Below, piece by piece: positions 1 through 9,853 of a stretch of DNA of 64,000 bases. The notes beneath the pieces are model-generated. The model saw nothing but the letters and a program-made list of their open reading frames with translations. It searched no databases and had not been told where the DNA came from. Positions within the stretch are counted from its first letter, which is position 1. The number at the start of each line of letters is the position of its first letter. Source of the stretch: Sesamum alatum (Eukaryota; Streptophyta; Magnoliopsida; Lamiales; Pedaliaceae); the NCBI GenBank assembly GCA_034509735.1, contig JACGWO010000003.1, positions 6,324,001 to 6,388,000 of the forward strand, given 5' to 3'. Position numbers and translations under genes: made by a program.

Positions 1-794
1 TGTCTAAGAACCCACTATCAACCATTCTTGAGACAAACAAATTCAATGGAACAAATTACAACGACTGGTTGCGCAATCTCAGGATAGTCCTAGATTACGA
101 GAACCAAGGCTACGTCATGGACGAGCCTCTCCCTAGGACCTTACCGGAAGGATCCACGCCAGAAGAACATGAGACGTTCGAGACTTGGCATAAGGATAAC
201 CGGAAGGTCCGTAGCATCATACTTGCTTCGATGACCAATGAGATTCAGAAGCAATATGAAAGGCTAGACGATGTCCCTTCCATTATGGCTCGCCTTAAGG
301 ATTGCTATGCAGTCCCGGACCGGCATACTAGGTTTGTCGCGACCAAGGCGTTCTTTGGAACTAAAATGACAGAAGGATCCTCTGTACAAGAGCATGGGGT
401 TAAAATGCTTACCCTAGTGGAAAAGCTCGAGGACCTAAAGGCAGGTCTCGATAATGAAACGTACATAGATGTGATCCTTCAGTCACTCCCACCCTCCTTC
501 GACCAATTTATCGTCAACTATAACATGAATACACTTGAGAAGGGCATTCATGAGTTGATCAATATGTTGGTGCAATACGAGGCAACGACTAAGAAGTCCA
601 CGCCTTCGGTATTGTTTGGAGGTGCTTCAACTTCCAAGACGAAAGGCAAGGGTGCCGGACGTTGGAAAAGGAAGAAAGGGAAGGGAAAAGCCGTCATAGC
701 AGCTACGAACACTCAGAGTGTTCCCATTTGCCAAAGAGGGGAAAGGCAAAGGAAAGGGAAAGGTTGTCTCCAAGCAACAGTCAAAGGCATATGA
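1..794 (+). pseudogene. gag: copia gag, A1 (start codon cut by window edge, frameshifted near its end)
   Basis: Capsid/nucleocapsid part of a copia polyprotein. The reading frame is open from base 3. By comparison with the intact gag start of element A2 the initiator ATG straddles the left edge. The N-terminal half is the UBN2/retrotran_gag-type capsid domain (landmarks NLRIVLDY, RSIILASMTNEIQKQYE, INMLVQYEATTKK), followed by a Lys/Gly-rich basic linker. Compared with A2 there is one extra T in the run at 726-729, which throws the frame into a short false tail ending at 794. The zinc knuckle therefore lies in the next frame (718-2538). Ancestrally gag and pol were one frame. Function is known for the family; the lesion is seen directly. 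Confidence 0.9.
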
Positions 795-2538
795 CATATG
801 TATCAACTGCCGTGAGAAAGGGCATTGGAAGAGAGAGTGCCCCAAACTCTTCTCAAACCAAGGTATATATGTGATTGAGGTTAATATGGTCACTAATTCT
901 GCCTCTTGGGTATTGGATACCGGCTGTGGAGCTCACATTTGCAATGATTTGCAGGTGCTGAAAAGAAGCAGAAAACTAAGTAGCGGGGACATGATCCTGA
1001 AGCTCGGAAATGGCAAGGCCATCTCGGCAGAAGCAGTAGGATCCGCCACTTTAGTAATTAGTGATACCATTAGCATAGAATTAGAGCAGGTTTATTTTGT
1101 ACCTAGTATGATTAAGAACATCATTTCCATTCCATTGTTGGACAATAGTGGTTATGAGTTCAGAATCAATAAAAATTGCTTTTATTTGATGAGGTGTGGA
1201 ATTGCTCATCTACTTGGTACATTGCATAACGGGCTCTATATCTTGCAACAAACGAATTTCATTCTTAACGCTCAACACAAACGGAAATTAGATAATAACG
1301 GGAACGCACGTCTGTGGCACGCTAGGCTAGGTCACATATCCCAAGATAGGATGAAAAGGTTGGTAGACTCAAAGAACCTAGAGGTTGGGGACTTGAGTGA
1401 TCTACCAACTTGTGAGTCTTGTCTAAGAGGGAAAATGACCAAAAAGCCCTTTGTAGGACAAAGCAGGCTTGCCACAGGTCTGTTGGACTTGGTCCATACA
1501 GACGTATGTGGACCACTAAGGACGCAGGCCCGAGGTGGGTTCTCCTACTTCATAACCTTCACCGATGATCATTCACGGTATGGTTATGTTTACCTGATGA
1601 GGTACAAGTCTGAAGCTCTTGAGAGGTTTAAAGAATTCAGGCTTGAAGTGGAGAACCAGACCAACTGCAAAATTAAAGTCCTACGGTCAGACCGAGGCGG
1701 TGAATACCTTAGTGCCGAATTCCTAGATTATCTAAAAGAAAATGGTATAATATCGGAATGGACACCTCCCGGAACACCACAGTTAAATGGCGTCTCTGAA
1801 AGGAGGAACCGAACCCTGTTGGACATGGTTCAGTCCATGATGAGTTTTACCAAATTGCCCTTATCGTTTTGGGGTTATGCATTAGAAACGGCAGCCAAGT
1901 TGTTGAATTTGGCGCCTACCAGTGCATTGACCCAAACGCCATATGAGATATGGCACGGCAAGCCTGCGTCCTACAACTACTTGAAAGTGTGGGGTAGCCC
2001 CGCATACGTCAAGAGGTTAGTGGGAGATAAGCTAGAATCCAGGTCTAGCCTATGCAGGTTCGTTGGATACCCTAAAGAAACTGCGGGTTATTACTTTTAT
2101 GACCCTTTGGAACAAAAGGTATTTGTTTCAAGGAATGCAGTATTCTTGGAGCAAGGCTTCCCGGAGGATATCCAACCTGATGAGCTGATCCTTGAGGAAT
2201 CAAGTGATGGAACTCAGCCATCAGAAATAGCCGCGGAAACCTCACCAAGAGGATTCAGGATTAATGCACGGAGGGCTGACCAACCTAGAGAAGTCCAACA
2301 TGCTAGGCATGAAGGACAACCTCAAGAAAGGCCAGTCCCGGTCCCTGAACCGCCGGCTCCGATACAGTCAGCGCCCACAGTCACCACTGACGTTCCCGTC
2401 CTCCGTAGGTCCACTAGAGAATCCAGAACTCCAGTGAGATATGGGTTTCTAGGTGCGACAATCTTCTGGATAACGATCCTAAGACATACGGGGAAGCGAT
2501 GTCTGACATCGACTCTGGGAAATGGCTTGAGGCCATGA
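718..2538 (+). pseudogene. pol: copia pol, A1: zinc knuckle, protease, integrase
   Basis: 606-codon open stretch. Near residues 28-41 is a CX2CX4HX4C zinc knuckle (CINCREKGHWKREC), the nucleocapsid RNA-binding motif. Residues 67-69 are the aspartic protease DTG (WVLDTGCGAHIC). Next come the gag-pre-integrase zinc-binding region (LWHARLGHISQDRMK, CESC) and the integrase core, with D in HTDVCGP, D in RSDRGGEY and E in NGVSERRNRT (DD35E spacing). It ends in the Pro-rich linker before RT. The Met at 718 is not the natural start: this frame continues gag, and the frame change is caused by the extra base near 728. A 1-bp deletion near 2459 ends it; RT continues in the frame of 2499-2972. Confidence 0.92.
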
Positions 2539-2972
2539 AGACCGAAATGGACTCCATGAGCGAGAACCAAGTTTGGAGACTCGTAGATCCACCGAAAAGT
2601 GTTAAGCCAGTGGGCTGTAAGTGGGTCTACAAGCGCAAACTCGGCGTTGATGGAGAAGTCACAACCTTTAAGGCTAGGCTTGTAGCTAAGGGATACACTC
2701 AACGACCCGGGGTCGATTTTGAGGATACCTACTCGCCAGTAGCCATGGCTAAGTCCATACGGATCCTGCTTGCCATAGCAGCATGGTATGACTATGAAAT
2801 ATGGCAGATGGACGTGAAAACGGCCTTCCTCAACGGTTTCGTTGAAGAAGAGATCTATATGGATCAGCCGGAGGGTTTTCACGGTCACTGGAGAAGAACA
2901 GAAGGTCTGTCGTCTCCAGAAGTCCATCTATGGCCTCAAACAAGCATCCCGAAGTTGGAACATTCGATTTGA
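2499..2972 (+). pseudogene. pol: copia pol, A1: N-terminal reverse transcriptase segment
   Basis: 157 codons carrying the start of the RVT_2 reverse transcriptase: KWLEAMKTEM, GCKWVYKRK, FKARLVAKGYTQRPGVDF, then QMDVKTAFLNG with the first catalytic aspartate. The frame is displaced by a 1-bp deletion near 2459 upstream. It is lost again by a 1-bp insertion in the run at about 2877 (four T where A2 has three), after which coding continues in the frame of 2842-4053. The Met at 2499 is internal to the ancestral polyprotein. Same element as the flanking pol pieces. Confidence 0.9.
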
Positions 2973-4053
2973 TGAAGTAATACGGGGATATGACTTCATC
3001 AAAAACGAATCCGACCCTTGTGTATACAAGAAGGTCAGTGGGAGCTCTATAGTGTTCCTAGTGCTTTACGTGGATGACATTCTGCTCATTGGTAATGACG
3101 TCAGAATGTTAGGAAACACAAAAGCATGGTTGTCAACCAAGTTTTCCATGAAGGACTTGGGTGAAGCCTCCTACATCCTAGGCATCCAGATTGTCAGGGA
3201 CAGATCTAAAAGGATGTTAGGGCTCACCCAAAACTCGTATATGGAGAAAGTCCTAAAAAGATATCGAATGGACAACTCCAAACGAGGATTCCTTCCAATG
3301 AGGCATGGGATCAAGTTATCCAAGAAGCAGTCCCCGCAGACTGATGAGGAACTTGAAAAGATGAAAGTCATCCCCTATGCTTCTGCCGTAGGTAGCATCC
3401 AATATGCGGTCCATTGCACCAGGCCTGACATTGCATACGCTTTGAGCGTGACAAGCAGATATCAGTCCTGTGCAGGAGAGGCACATTGGAATGCCGTTAA
3501 GGGCATCCTTAAGTACCTTAGGAGGACTAAGGAAATGTTCTTGGTCTATGGCAATGGAGAACTTATTCTGGAAGGCTTTAGCGATGCTAGCTTCCAGTCT
3601 GATGACGATGATGCCAAGTCTCAATCGGGATATGTATTCAAACTCAACGGAGGAGTAGTGGCTTGGAAAAGTTCCAAGCAAGCAACCACTGCTGACTCCA
3701 CCACTGAGGCTGAATACATAGCAGCTTCAGAAGCTGCTAAGGAAGCGGTTTGGATAAGAAACTACATCCAAGAGTTGGGTGTGGTGCCTAGCATCGCCGA
3801 GCCCGTTGTCATCTTCTGTGATAACAACGGTGCAATAGCGCAAGCAAAGGAACCGAGATCTCATCACCGTTCCAAACACATTCTTAGACGCTACCATCTT
3901 CTTAGAGAAATGGTAGGAAGAGGTGACGTTCGGATGGACCGAGTCAACTCAGCAGACAACACAGCAGACCCGCTGACAAAGCCTATGTCGCAGAGTGCTC
4001 ATACGCAACATCTTGAGAAGATGGGGATTAGGCATATGGGTGATTGGCTTTAA
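2842..4053 (+). pseudogene. pol: copia pol, A1: RT catalytic core and RNase H to the natural stop
   Basis: 403 codons; real homology starts at about 2879 after the frameshift. Residues 76-79 are the RT active site YVDD (LYVDDILLIGND). The RT thumb/connection region follows (SKRGFLPMRHGIKLSKKQSP, RPDIAYALSVTSRYQ). RNase H has its acidic residues in GFSDASF, TEAEYIAAS and FCDNNGA. The C terminus (ADPLTKPMSQ, GIRHMGDWL) matches A2, so the stop at 4051-4053 is the natural polyprotein end. It lies 16 bases before the 3' LTR, with the polypurine tract between. Confidence 0.92.
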
Positions 4054-4069
4054 AGGTCAAGTGGGAGAT
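4054..4069 (+). other. polypurine tract, A1
   Basis: Purine-rich AAGTGGGAGAT directly before the LTR start TGTTAGAATAG. In LTR elements this is the plus-strand DNA primer. The same motif precedes every other 3' LTR in the window (near 11837, 26280, 37642, 43605, 59177). Confidence 0.85.
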
Positions 4070-5350
4070 TGTTAGAATAGGTGACCATGTAAGCCAATTT
4101 TTGGCGGGTATATGTAACCTATGTCTAGACAATTATGGGTGTTTGATAAATCATTGATGAATAAAGAAGTGAATTTCATTTGGCATTACTTTGTTTGTGT
4201 TCACTTTTCTATATCTGTTCACTACGCAAACAAAGCCCACGGACTGAGAATCAATTTCGGGGACTGGGACTACGCTTGGAGGTAGGTCCATGGAATCAGT
4301 CTTCCCGAATCAGTCCAGAAATCTCCAAGTCAAGGAATCCCGAAAATGGGTACCGGGATTCCATTTGAGACTTGCACTAAGCACCTGCTGTCGTGTTTCA
4401 TCGACGGGTGACGAGGGTCGTCTAAGCAGTGTTAGTGGGTTAGCATGCGAGGACGCAACTGACTGAGGTGACTCGCGGGAACTGTCTTACGGAGGACCTT
4501 GAGTATGGTCAGCAAGGTATGACGTGTATTCCCGGTTCCAATGGTACAGGTCAAGTCCTTTGACTTGAGGAATTGCTGAGTTTACCTGTACATCAGAGCT
4601 GTATCTTAGATATGGTGAGAGATTGCCAGAATTCTCTTTGGTAGTCATAAGCCATGTCTAGTGCAGTTCTGGTGTGCAAAGTGACAGTAGTTTCCAAGAA
4701 AGGATCTGTCTCCTGTCAATAGGTTTTGGCAGTTGAGTCTCATGTATACTCTAGGTCTTGTCCCTAAAACTGTGGCCACAGTGACTGAACAGAAGGGAAG
4801 GATTCCCTTGCGGCGTTTAGTGAGGACAGACCAACACTTAGGTCCAAAATAGGTACCTGCATTTTCCGTGCCCTAGACTCTAAGTGATGAGACTGAAGAC
4901 AGAAGGACAAGTGTACTGTTAGAGCCTAAATGTTCATCCCTGAATATTTCACCTAGTCTCTAGTGCCATGGACCGTTGCTAGATGGCCACCCATGGTAAC
5001 GGAAGGATTCTAGGAATCCGACCAAGTCTAGCTGAAAGGTGAACCTAAAGAGTCACACACTATCCACACACATTTAGATATTTAATTAAGAATTAAATAT
5101 TGGAGTGAAGGAATGATTAAATTGGATTTAATCGGGTCCTTTATTTTTCTTGGAGAAATAATTCCTTCTATTAGATATAAGGAATTAAATTGATAAATTA
5201 GATTTATCAAAGAGATTTATTTAATGGGCGTAAAATAATATTTATATTTATTTTAGCCTCTTGGAAATATTTAAATAGGTTTTAAATATTCCATCAAATT
5301 AAATTAAATCAACGGTTGAGATCAATGGGAGAGATGGATGGCTAGGATTG

Positions 5351-5412
5351 TTTTGACTAGGTCAAAACACTACTTTGACTAGGACTTTGACTAGGTCAAA
5401 ATCCTAGTCAAA
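5351..5412 (+). promoter_or_regulatory. W-box array upstream of LTR TATA box (A1)
   Basis: Six TTGACT/TTGACC W-box cores on both strands within about 60 bp, partly arranged as the palindrome TTTGACTAGGTCAAA. WRKY factors bind TTGAC(C/T) in defence- and stress-responsive plant promoters. The cluster ends about 50 bp upstream of the TATA box. Binding is inferred, not shown. Confidence 0.6.
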
Positions 5413-5459
5413 TTAGAGTTCTTAAAAGAGGAGTTTAAAGAGGATTAAAACTCCTCTTC

Positions 5460-5467
5460 TATATAAA
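5460..5467 (+). promoter_or_regulatory. TATA box of A1 LTR (U3/R boundary)
   Basis: TATATAAA followed about 30 bp later by a CA/CT-rich stretch typical of plant transcription starts. The same box lies at the homologous place in the other A LTRs (for example 7787-7794, and minus-strand 10437-10444 and 18781-18788). Confidence 0.75.
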
Positions 5468-5505
5468 CCCCTAGCATCCTACAAGTTGAAGGATGATGAA
5501 ATTCC

Positions 5506-5582
5506 AACACACACAACACACACACACACACACACTCGGCTCTCTCTCCCTCCATCTCGTCCGCCCTCTCTCTCTCTCTCAC
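5506..5582. repeat. CA and CT microsatellites in A1 LTR
   Basis: A CA-repeat run followed by CT-rich repeats just downstream of the TATA box. Copies in other A LTRs vary in length, the longest being a TG run at 57708-57740. Confidence 0.9.
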
Positions 5583-5910
5583 ACTCCAAGAAATTATTTT
5601 CTTTGTTCTCTTGTTCTTGGAACATTAGAACTTGATGAATCAATACCGTTAATTCATAACGTGTTGTTGATTCATCCACTCCAACATATTAACTTGTTCG
5701 TTGCTAGCACGACGTGCAAGATACGTGGGTGGATCGTGTGTCACGATTTGGAGGGTCTCAAGAACGAGATCTTGGTGCAAAACGGGGAACAACGCGTGTA
5801 GCCGTTGAAGACGAAAACGACAACGGGTAGGTCTCGTTTATGATTTTCGTCCTCTTTTATTTTCCAACCCTATGGCCTCCATGATTTATTTTATGTTATT
5901 CATTCATGAG

Positions 5911-6036
5911 ATACACCGAACGCCCGGGAAATTTCAAAGGCACACCCTTTGAAACGTGTTTTAATTTAAAAGCATGTTTAAATTCCGCATTTATTTTTTA
6001 ATTATACCGCGCTTCCGCATTCGCGCTTTTCCCGGG
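5911..6036 (+). promoter_or_regulatory. predicted U5 RNA fold of A1 LTR (outer stem plus two hairpins)
   Basis: CCCGGGAAA (5923-5931) can pair with TTTCCCGGG (6028-6036), enclosing hairpin TTTCAAAGG/CCTTTGAAA (5932-5954) and hairpin GCGC/GCGC around TTCCGCAT (6009-6026). Homologous segments in families B, C and D keep the pairing with different bases. The preceding ATACACCGAAC is the partner of the bases after the primer-binding site in A2, B and C. Confidence 0.65.
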
Positions 6037-6056
6037 ACGATCCACAATTCCTTTCA

Positions 6057-6367
6057 CAAATCATACCAAAAGGGAAGAGCTTGATTGGAGTTGATTTGTC
6101 TCTTTCCAAAAGAGATAAGTCAACATACCACCTAGCATGAAACATGGCTGATTTTGCTTCCTCCAAGGGAGCGTGTCGGCCATGTTTAATTTAGGAAAGA
6201 AGTCCAACTTCTTCCCATTCCAAATCAGGAATTATTTCTCCTCTCGGGTATAATTTAACGGACCGGGTTATATCGTAATCCAATTACGATGAACCCAATA
6301 TTAAATCCAATTTAATGTCCACTTAAATTATTCCCGTTGATCTTTTAATCCAATTAAAAGATCCAAC
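6057..6367 (-). repeat. family-B LTR (B1), first visible fragment
   Basis: Minus-oriented B LTR sequence, matching 55182-55500 and 36364-36670. It is separated from 8386-9601 by a solo A LTR. The remaining U5-side part lies left of element A1, outside the window. Includes a CCAAC target site at 6363-6367. No coding content. Confidence 0.88.
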
Positions 6368-8380
6368 TGTTAGAATAGGTGACCATGTAAGCCAATTTTG
6401 GCAGGAATATGTAACCTATTTCGAGACAATTCTTTGGTATTTGATAAAATATTTACGAATAAAGAAGTGAAAATTCATATGGCAATACTTTGTTTACGTT
6501 CACTTATCTGCATTTACATTTCTGTTCACTACGCAAACAAAGCCCACGGACTGAGTAACGTTTTCGGGGACTGGGACTACGCTTGGAGGTAGGTCCATGA
6601 AATCAGTCTCACCGAATCAATCCGGAAATCTCTAAGTCAAGGAATCCCGAAAATGGGTACCGGGATTCCCCTTGAGACTTGCACTAAGCATCGGCTGTCG
6701 TATTTCATCGACGGGTGACGAAGGTCGTCTAAGCAGTGTTAGTGGGTCAGCGTGCTAGGAAGCAGCTGACTGAGGTGACTCGCGGGAACCGTCTTACGGA
6801 GGGCCTTGAGTATGGTCAGCAAGGTATGACGTGTATTCCCGGTTCCAACGGTACAAGCCAAGTCCTTTGACTTGAGGAACTGCTGAGTTTACCTGTACAT
6901 CAGGTCTGTATCTTAGATATGGTGAGAGATTGCCAAAATACTCTTGAGTAGTCATAAGCCATGTCTAGTGCAGCTCGGGTGTACAAAGTGACAGTAGTTT
7001 CCAAGAAAGGATCTGTCTCCTGTCAAAAGGTGTTGACAGTTGAGTCTCATATATGCTCTGTGTCTTGTCCCTGAAATCTGTGGCCACAGTGACTGAACAG
7101 AAGGGAAAAGGTTTCCCTTGCGGCGTTTGGTGAGGACAGACCGACACTTAGGTCCAAAATGGGTACCTGCATTTTCCGTGCCCTAGACCCTAAGTGATGA
7201 GACCGAAGACAGAAGGACAAGTGTACTGTTAGAGCCTAAATGTTCATCCCCGAAAATTTCACCTAGTCTCTAGTGCCATGGACCGTTGCTAGATGGCCAC
7301 CCATGGTAACGGACGGATTCTAGGAATCCGACCAAGTCTAGCTGAATGGTGAACCTAAAGAGTCACACACTATCCACACACACACTTAGTATTTAATTTA
7401 GAATTAAATATTGGAGTAAAGGAATGATTAAATTAGATTTAATTGGGTCCTATATTTTCTTGGAGAAATTAATTCCTTCTATTTGATAAAGGGAATTAAA
7501 TTAATAAATAGGATTTATTAAAAGGGTTGATTTAATGGGCTTAGAATAAATTATAATATTTATTTATTATATTATATTTATTCTTTTAGACTTTTGGAAT
7601 ATTTAATAGGATTTAAATATTGCATTAAATTAAAATCAACGGTTGAGATGGAAAGGGGAGATGGAAGGCTAGGATTCGTTTGACTAGGTCAAACACTAGT
7701 TTGACTAGGACTTTGACTAGGTCAAAATCCTAGTCAAATTAGGTTACTTAGAGTTTTGAGTTTAAAGAGGATTAGACTCTTCCTCTATATAAACCCCTAG
7801 CTTCCAACATTTAAGAGATTGATGATTCTTGAAAAACACACACAACACACACTCTCCCTCTCCTACCTCTCGTCCGCCCCTCTCTCTTTCTCTAGCAAGA
7901 AAATATTTTTCCTTAGTTCTTTTTGTTCTTGGAACATCAAGAACTTAGACGAACCAATACCGTTAATTGATAACGAGTTATTGCTTCGTCCACTCCAAAA
8001 ATAATACTTGTTCGTTGCTAGCACGACGTACGAGATATGTGGGTGGATCGTGTGTCACGATTTGGAGGATCTCAAGAACGAGGTCTTGGTGCAAAACGGG
8101 GAACAACGCGAGTAGCAGTTGAAGACGAAAACGACAACGGGTAGGTCTCGTTTAAGATTTTCGTCTCTCTTTATTTTTCAACTCTATGGCCTCCATGATT
8201 TATTTAATTGTTTTATGATCATGAGATACACCGAACGCCCGGGAACCTCAAGGGCACACCCCTTGAGCGTGTTCTTTAAATTAAAAGCATGCCTTTTATT
8301 TTGTAAAATTTAATATGTTTAATTTTACCGCGCTTCCGCATTCGCGCAATTCCCGGGACGATCCACCGGATTTTCTTTCA
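6368..8380 (+). mobile_element. solo LTR, family A
   Basis: 2013-bp complete LTR (TGTTAGAATAGG to TTTCTTTCA) with no internal region, flanked by the 5-bp duplication CCAAC (6363-6367 and 8381-8385). It therefore arose by LTR-LTR recombination of a full insertion into the B LTR. It carries a W-box array (7679-7740), a TATA box (7787-7794) and a U5 hairpin whose stem is CTCAAGGG/CCCCTTGAG. Confidence 0.93.
7679..7740 (+). promoter_or_regulatory. W-box array upstream of solo LTR TATA box
   Basis: Repeated TTGACT/TTGACC cores on both strands, in the same order as in A1, ending about 47 bp before TATATAAA at 7787-7794. Retention in a diverged solo LTR shows the arrangement belongs to the family. 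Confidence 0.55.
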
Positions 8381-8385
8381 CCAAC

Positions 8386-9601
8386 GTCTCAACGTCTCAA
8401 CTTTCCATATTTAATCGAAAATCCAATTTACCGATTAAATGAAAGCCCGATACAATATCGGCCCGTCCATCCAATGGACTTTCCCTTTAGTAATCCAATT
8501 ACTTATTTTATCCTTCGAGATTGACTCCAAGTCGATCTCTCAACCTCCTCGGTGATTTGTGTGTGACCCTTTAAGTTCACCCTCAGCTAGACTTGGGCCC
8601 GTGTCCCACAAGGGCCCGTTACCATGGGTGGCCGTCTAGCAACAGTCCATGGCACTAGAGACTAGGTGAATTGGCGTGAACATTTAGGCGCCGATTCCGT
8701 ACGGGTATGATCCTTCCGTCTACCGTCTCCCGGCCTTAGTCTAGAGTATGGAATTGGGCGTCGGTTCCCATCCTTGACTAGGCATCTATGCTTAATACTC
8801 GAGACCACGTATGCTTCATTGCGTCGACACAGGAAACCATTCCCTGTTCGACCAACCACTGTGGCCACAGCTTCAAACAGCATGAACGTGTCTCTGAGTG
8901 CATAGGAGATACCTTTGTCACATACTGACAGGGGACGGATCCTCTTCTTGGAATCCACCGTCCTTGCTACACATTCTGACTGCACTGGACAAGGCTTATG
9001 ATAATCATCTTACAGAATGATTACCTCTCGCCAGATCCAAGATACAGCCGTCCTGTGCACGCGACTGCCATGATCCCTCAAGTCTGAGGATTATTCCCGT
9101 ACTATCGGAACCGGGGAAAACCAATCATACCGACCAAGCCTCCAAGGCTTCCATATGATGATCCCGCGAGTCAGTCCAGTCGGCTCGACCCCAGTCGACC
9201 AACCTATCAAGATCGTGTGGGCGTCCCACGCCTGTCGCCGATGAAACACGGCACTCATCCAATGAACATGACTCTTGACGCAAGTCTCAATAGGACTCTC
9301 GATGCCCTGTCTCGAGGTCCTCGACTTGGAACGTTTTAGACCCAACTCTAAATCAGTTGGTTTCATGACTACCATCCAATGCGTGGCCCAACTGCACGAG
9401 TTGTTATCCATAGTCTGTGGGCTTTGTTGCGATATAAGTTAAACACCGTTTTAACAAATGTAAGATGAGCGCAACAAAGAAGGTACCATTGGTGACGAAC
9501 ACTCATCTTATTCATCACATAATAATATTACATTCACATCAAGTTGTCGGATAGGTTACAAATTGCCAAACCTATTAGCTTTCTGGTCATCTATTCCAAC
9601 A
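8386..9601 (-). repeat. family-B LTR (B1), terminal fragment
   Basis: Continuation of the B LTR after the solo A LTR. It ends at 9601 with the reverse complement of TGTTGGAATAG. It contains the conserved CCATGG core (8616-8668) and an open frame of 107 codons (8662-8985, minus) that recurs in other B LTRs and that I do not regard as a gene. Beyond 9601 the sequence switches to a C LTR, so B1 was inserted into C. Confidence 0.88.
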
Positions 9602-9853
9602 AATCCTAGTCAAAGTGTGTCTCTTTGGAAGCGTTTGAGAAGGAATAGGAAATTCCATCTTCTATAAATACTCAAAAAACACACACTCACACTTAGTATT
9701 CTCTACAACTCTCATCTCTCATCTCTCTCAAGATTTTGTCCATCCCTCTTTCTTCTCTCCAAGAATTCTACTTTGTTCTTCTTGATTTTATCCAAGTTAA
9801 GAACATAAGAGACATTGATTGCATTAATTCATAGCGTGTATCGATGTCTCTTC
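9602..9853 (+). repeat. family-C LTR fragment, + orientation, left of A2
   Basis: Middle part of a C LTR, matching the reverse complement of 48300-48545 and 22640-22930. It includes TATA box TATAAATA at 9663-9670. It ends with TCTTC, the target site of A2, and resumes at 20183. Confidence 0.88.

Larger units (their letters stand above)
1..6056 (+). mobile_element. Ty1/copia element A1, 3' part (gag-pol plus 3' LTR)
   Basis: Family-A copia element whose 5' LTR, leader and first base of gag lie left of the window. It holds gag (1-794), pol in three overlapping frames (718-4053), a polypurine tract (4054-4069) and a complete 3' LTR (4070-6056). The LTR end at 6056 abuts B-family LTR sequence, so A1 was inserted into a B LTR. 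The first host bases are CAAAT, the probable target-site duplication, but the left copy is not visible. At least three 1-bp indels against element A2 make it non-autonomous. Lineage (Tork/Angela-like) is inferred from RT motifs. Confidence 0.93.
4070..6056 (+). repeat. 3' LTR of A1 (family A)
   Basis: 1987-bp long terminal repeat, from TGTTAGAATAGG to CCTTTCA. The start is fixed by the polypurine tract and the end by alignment with the other A LTRs and the switch to B-family sequence. It contains a conserved core (4950-5002), a W-box cluster (5351-5412), a TATA box (5460-5467), CA and CT microsatellites, and the folded U5 segment (5911-6036). It is almost identical to the A2 LTRs. Confidence 0.93.

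Noticed and set aside
5493..5801. About 100-codon open frame downstream of the LTR TATA box, repeated at 10109-10411 and 18453-18755
   Set aside because: Kept open mainly because these A LTRs are near-identical; in the diverged solo LTR (7819-8004) it is broken after 61 codons. The start is only about 30 bp from TATA and may not be transcribed.
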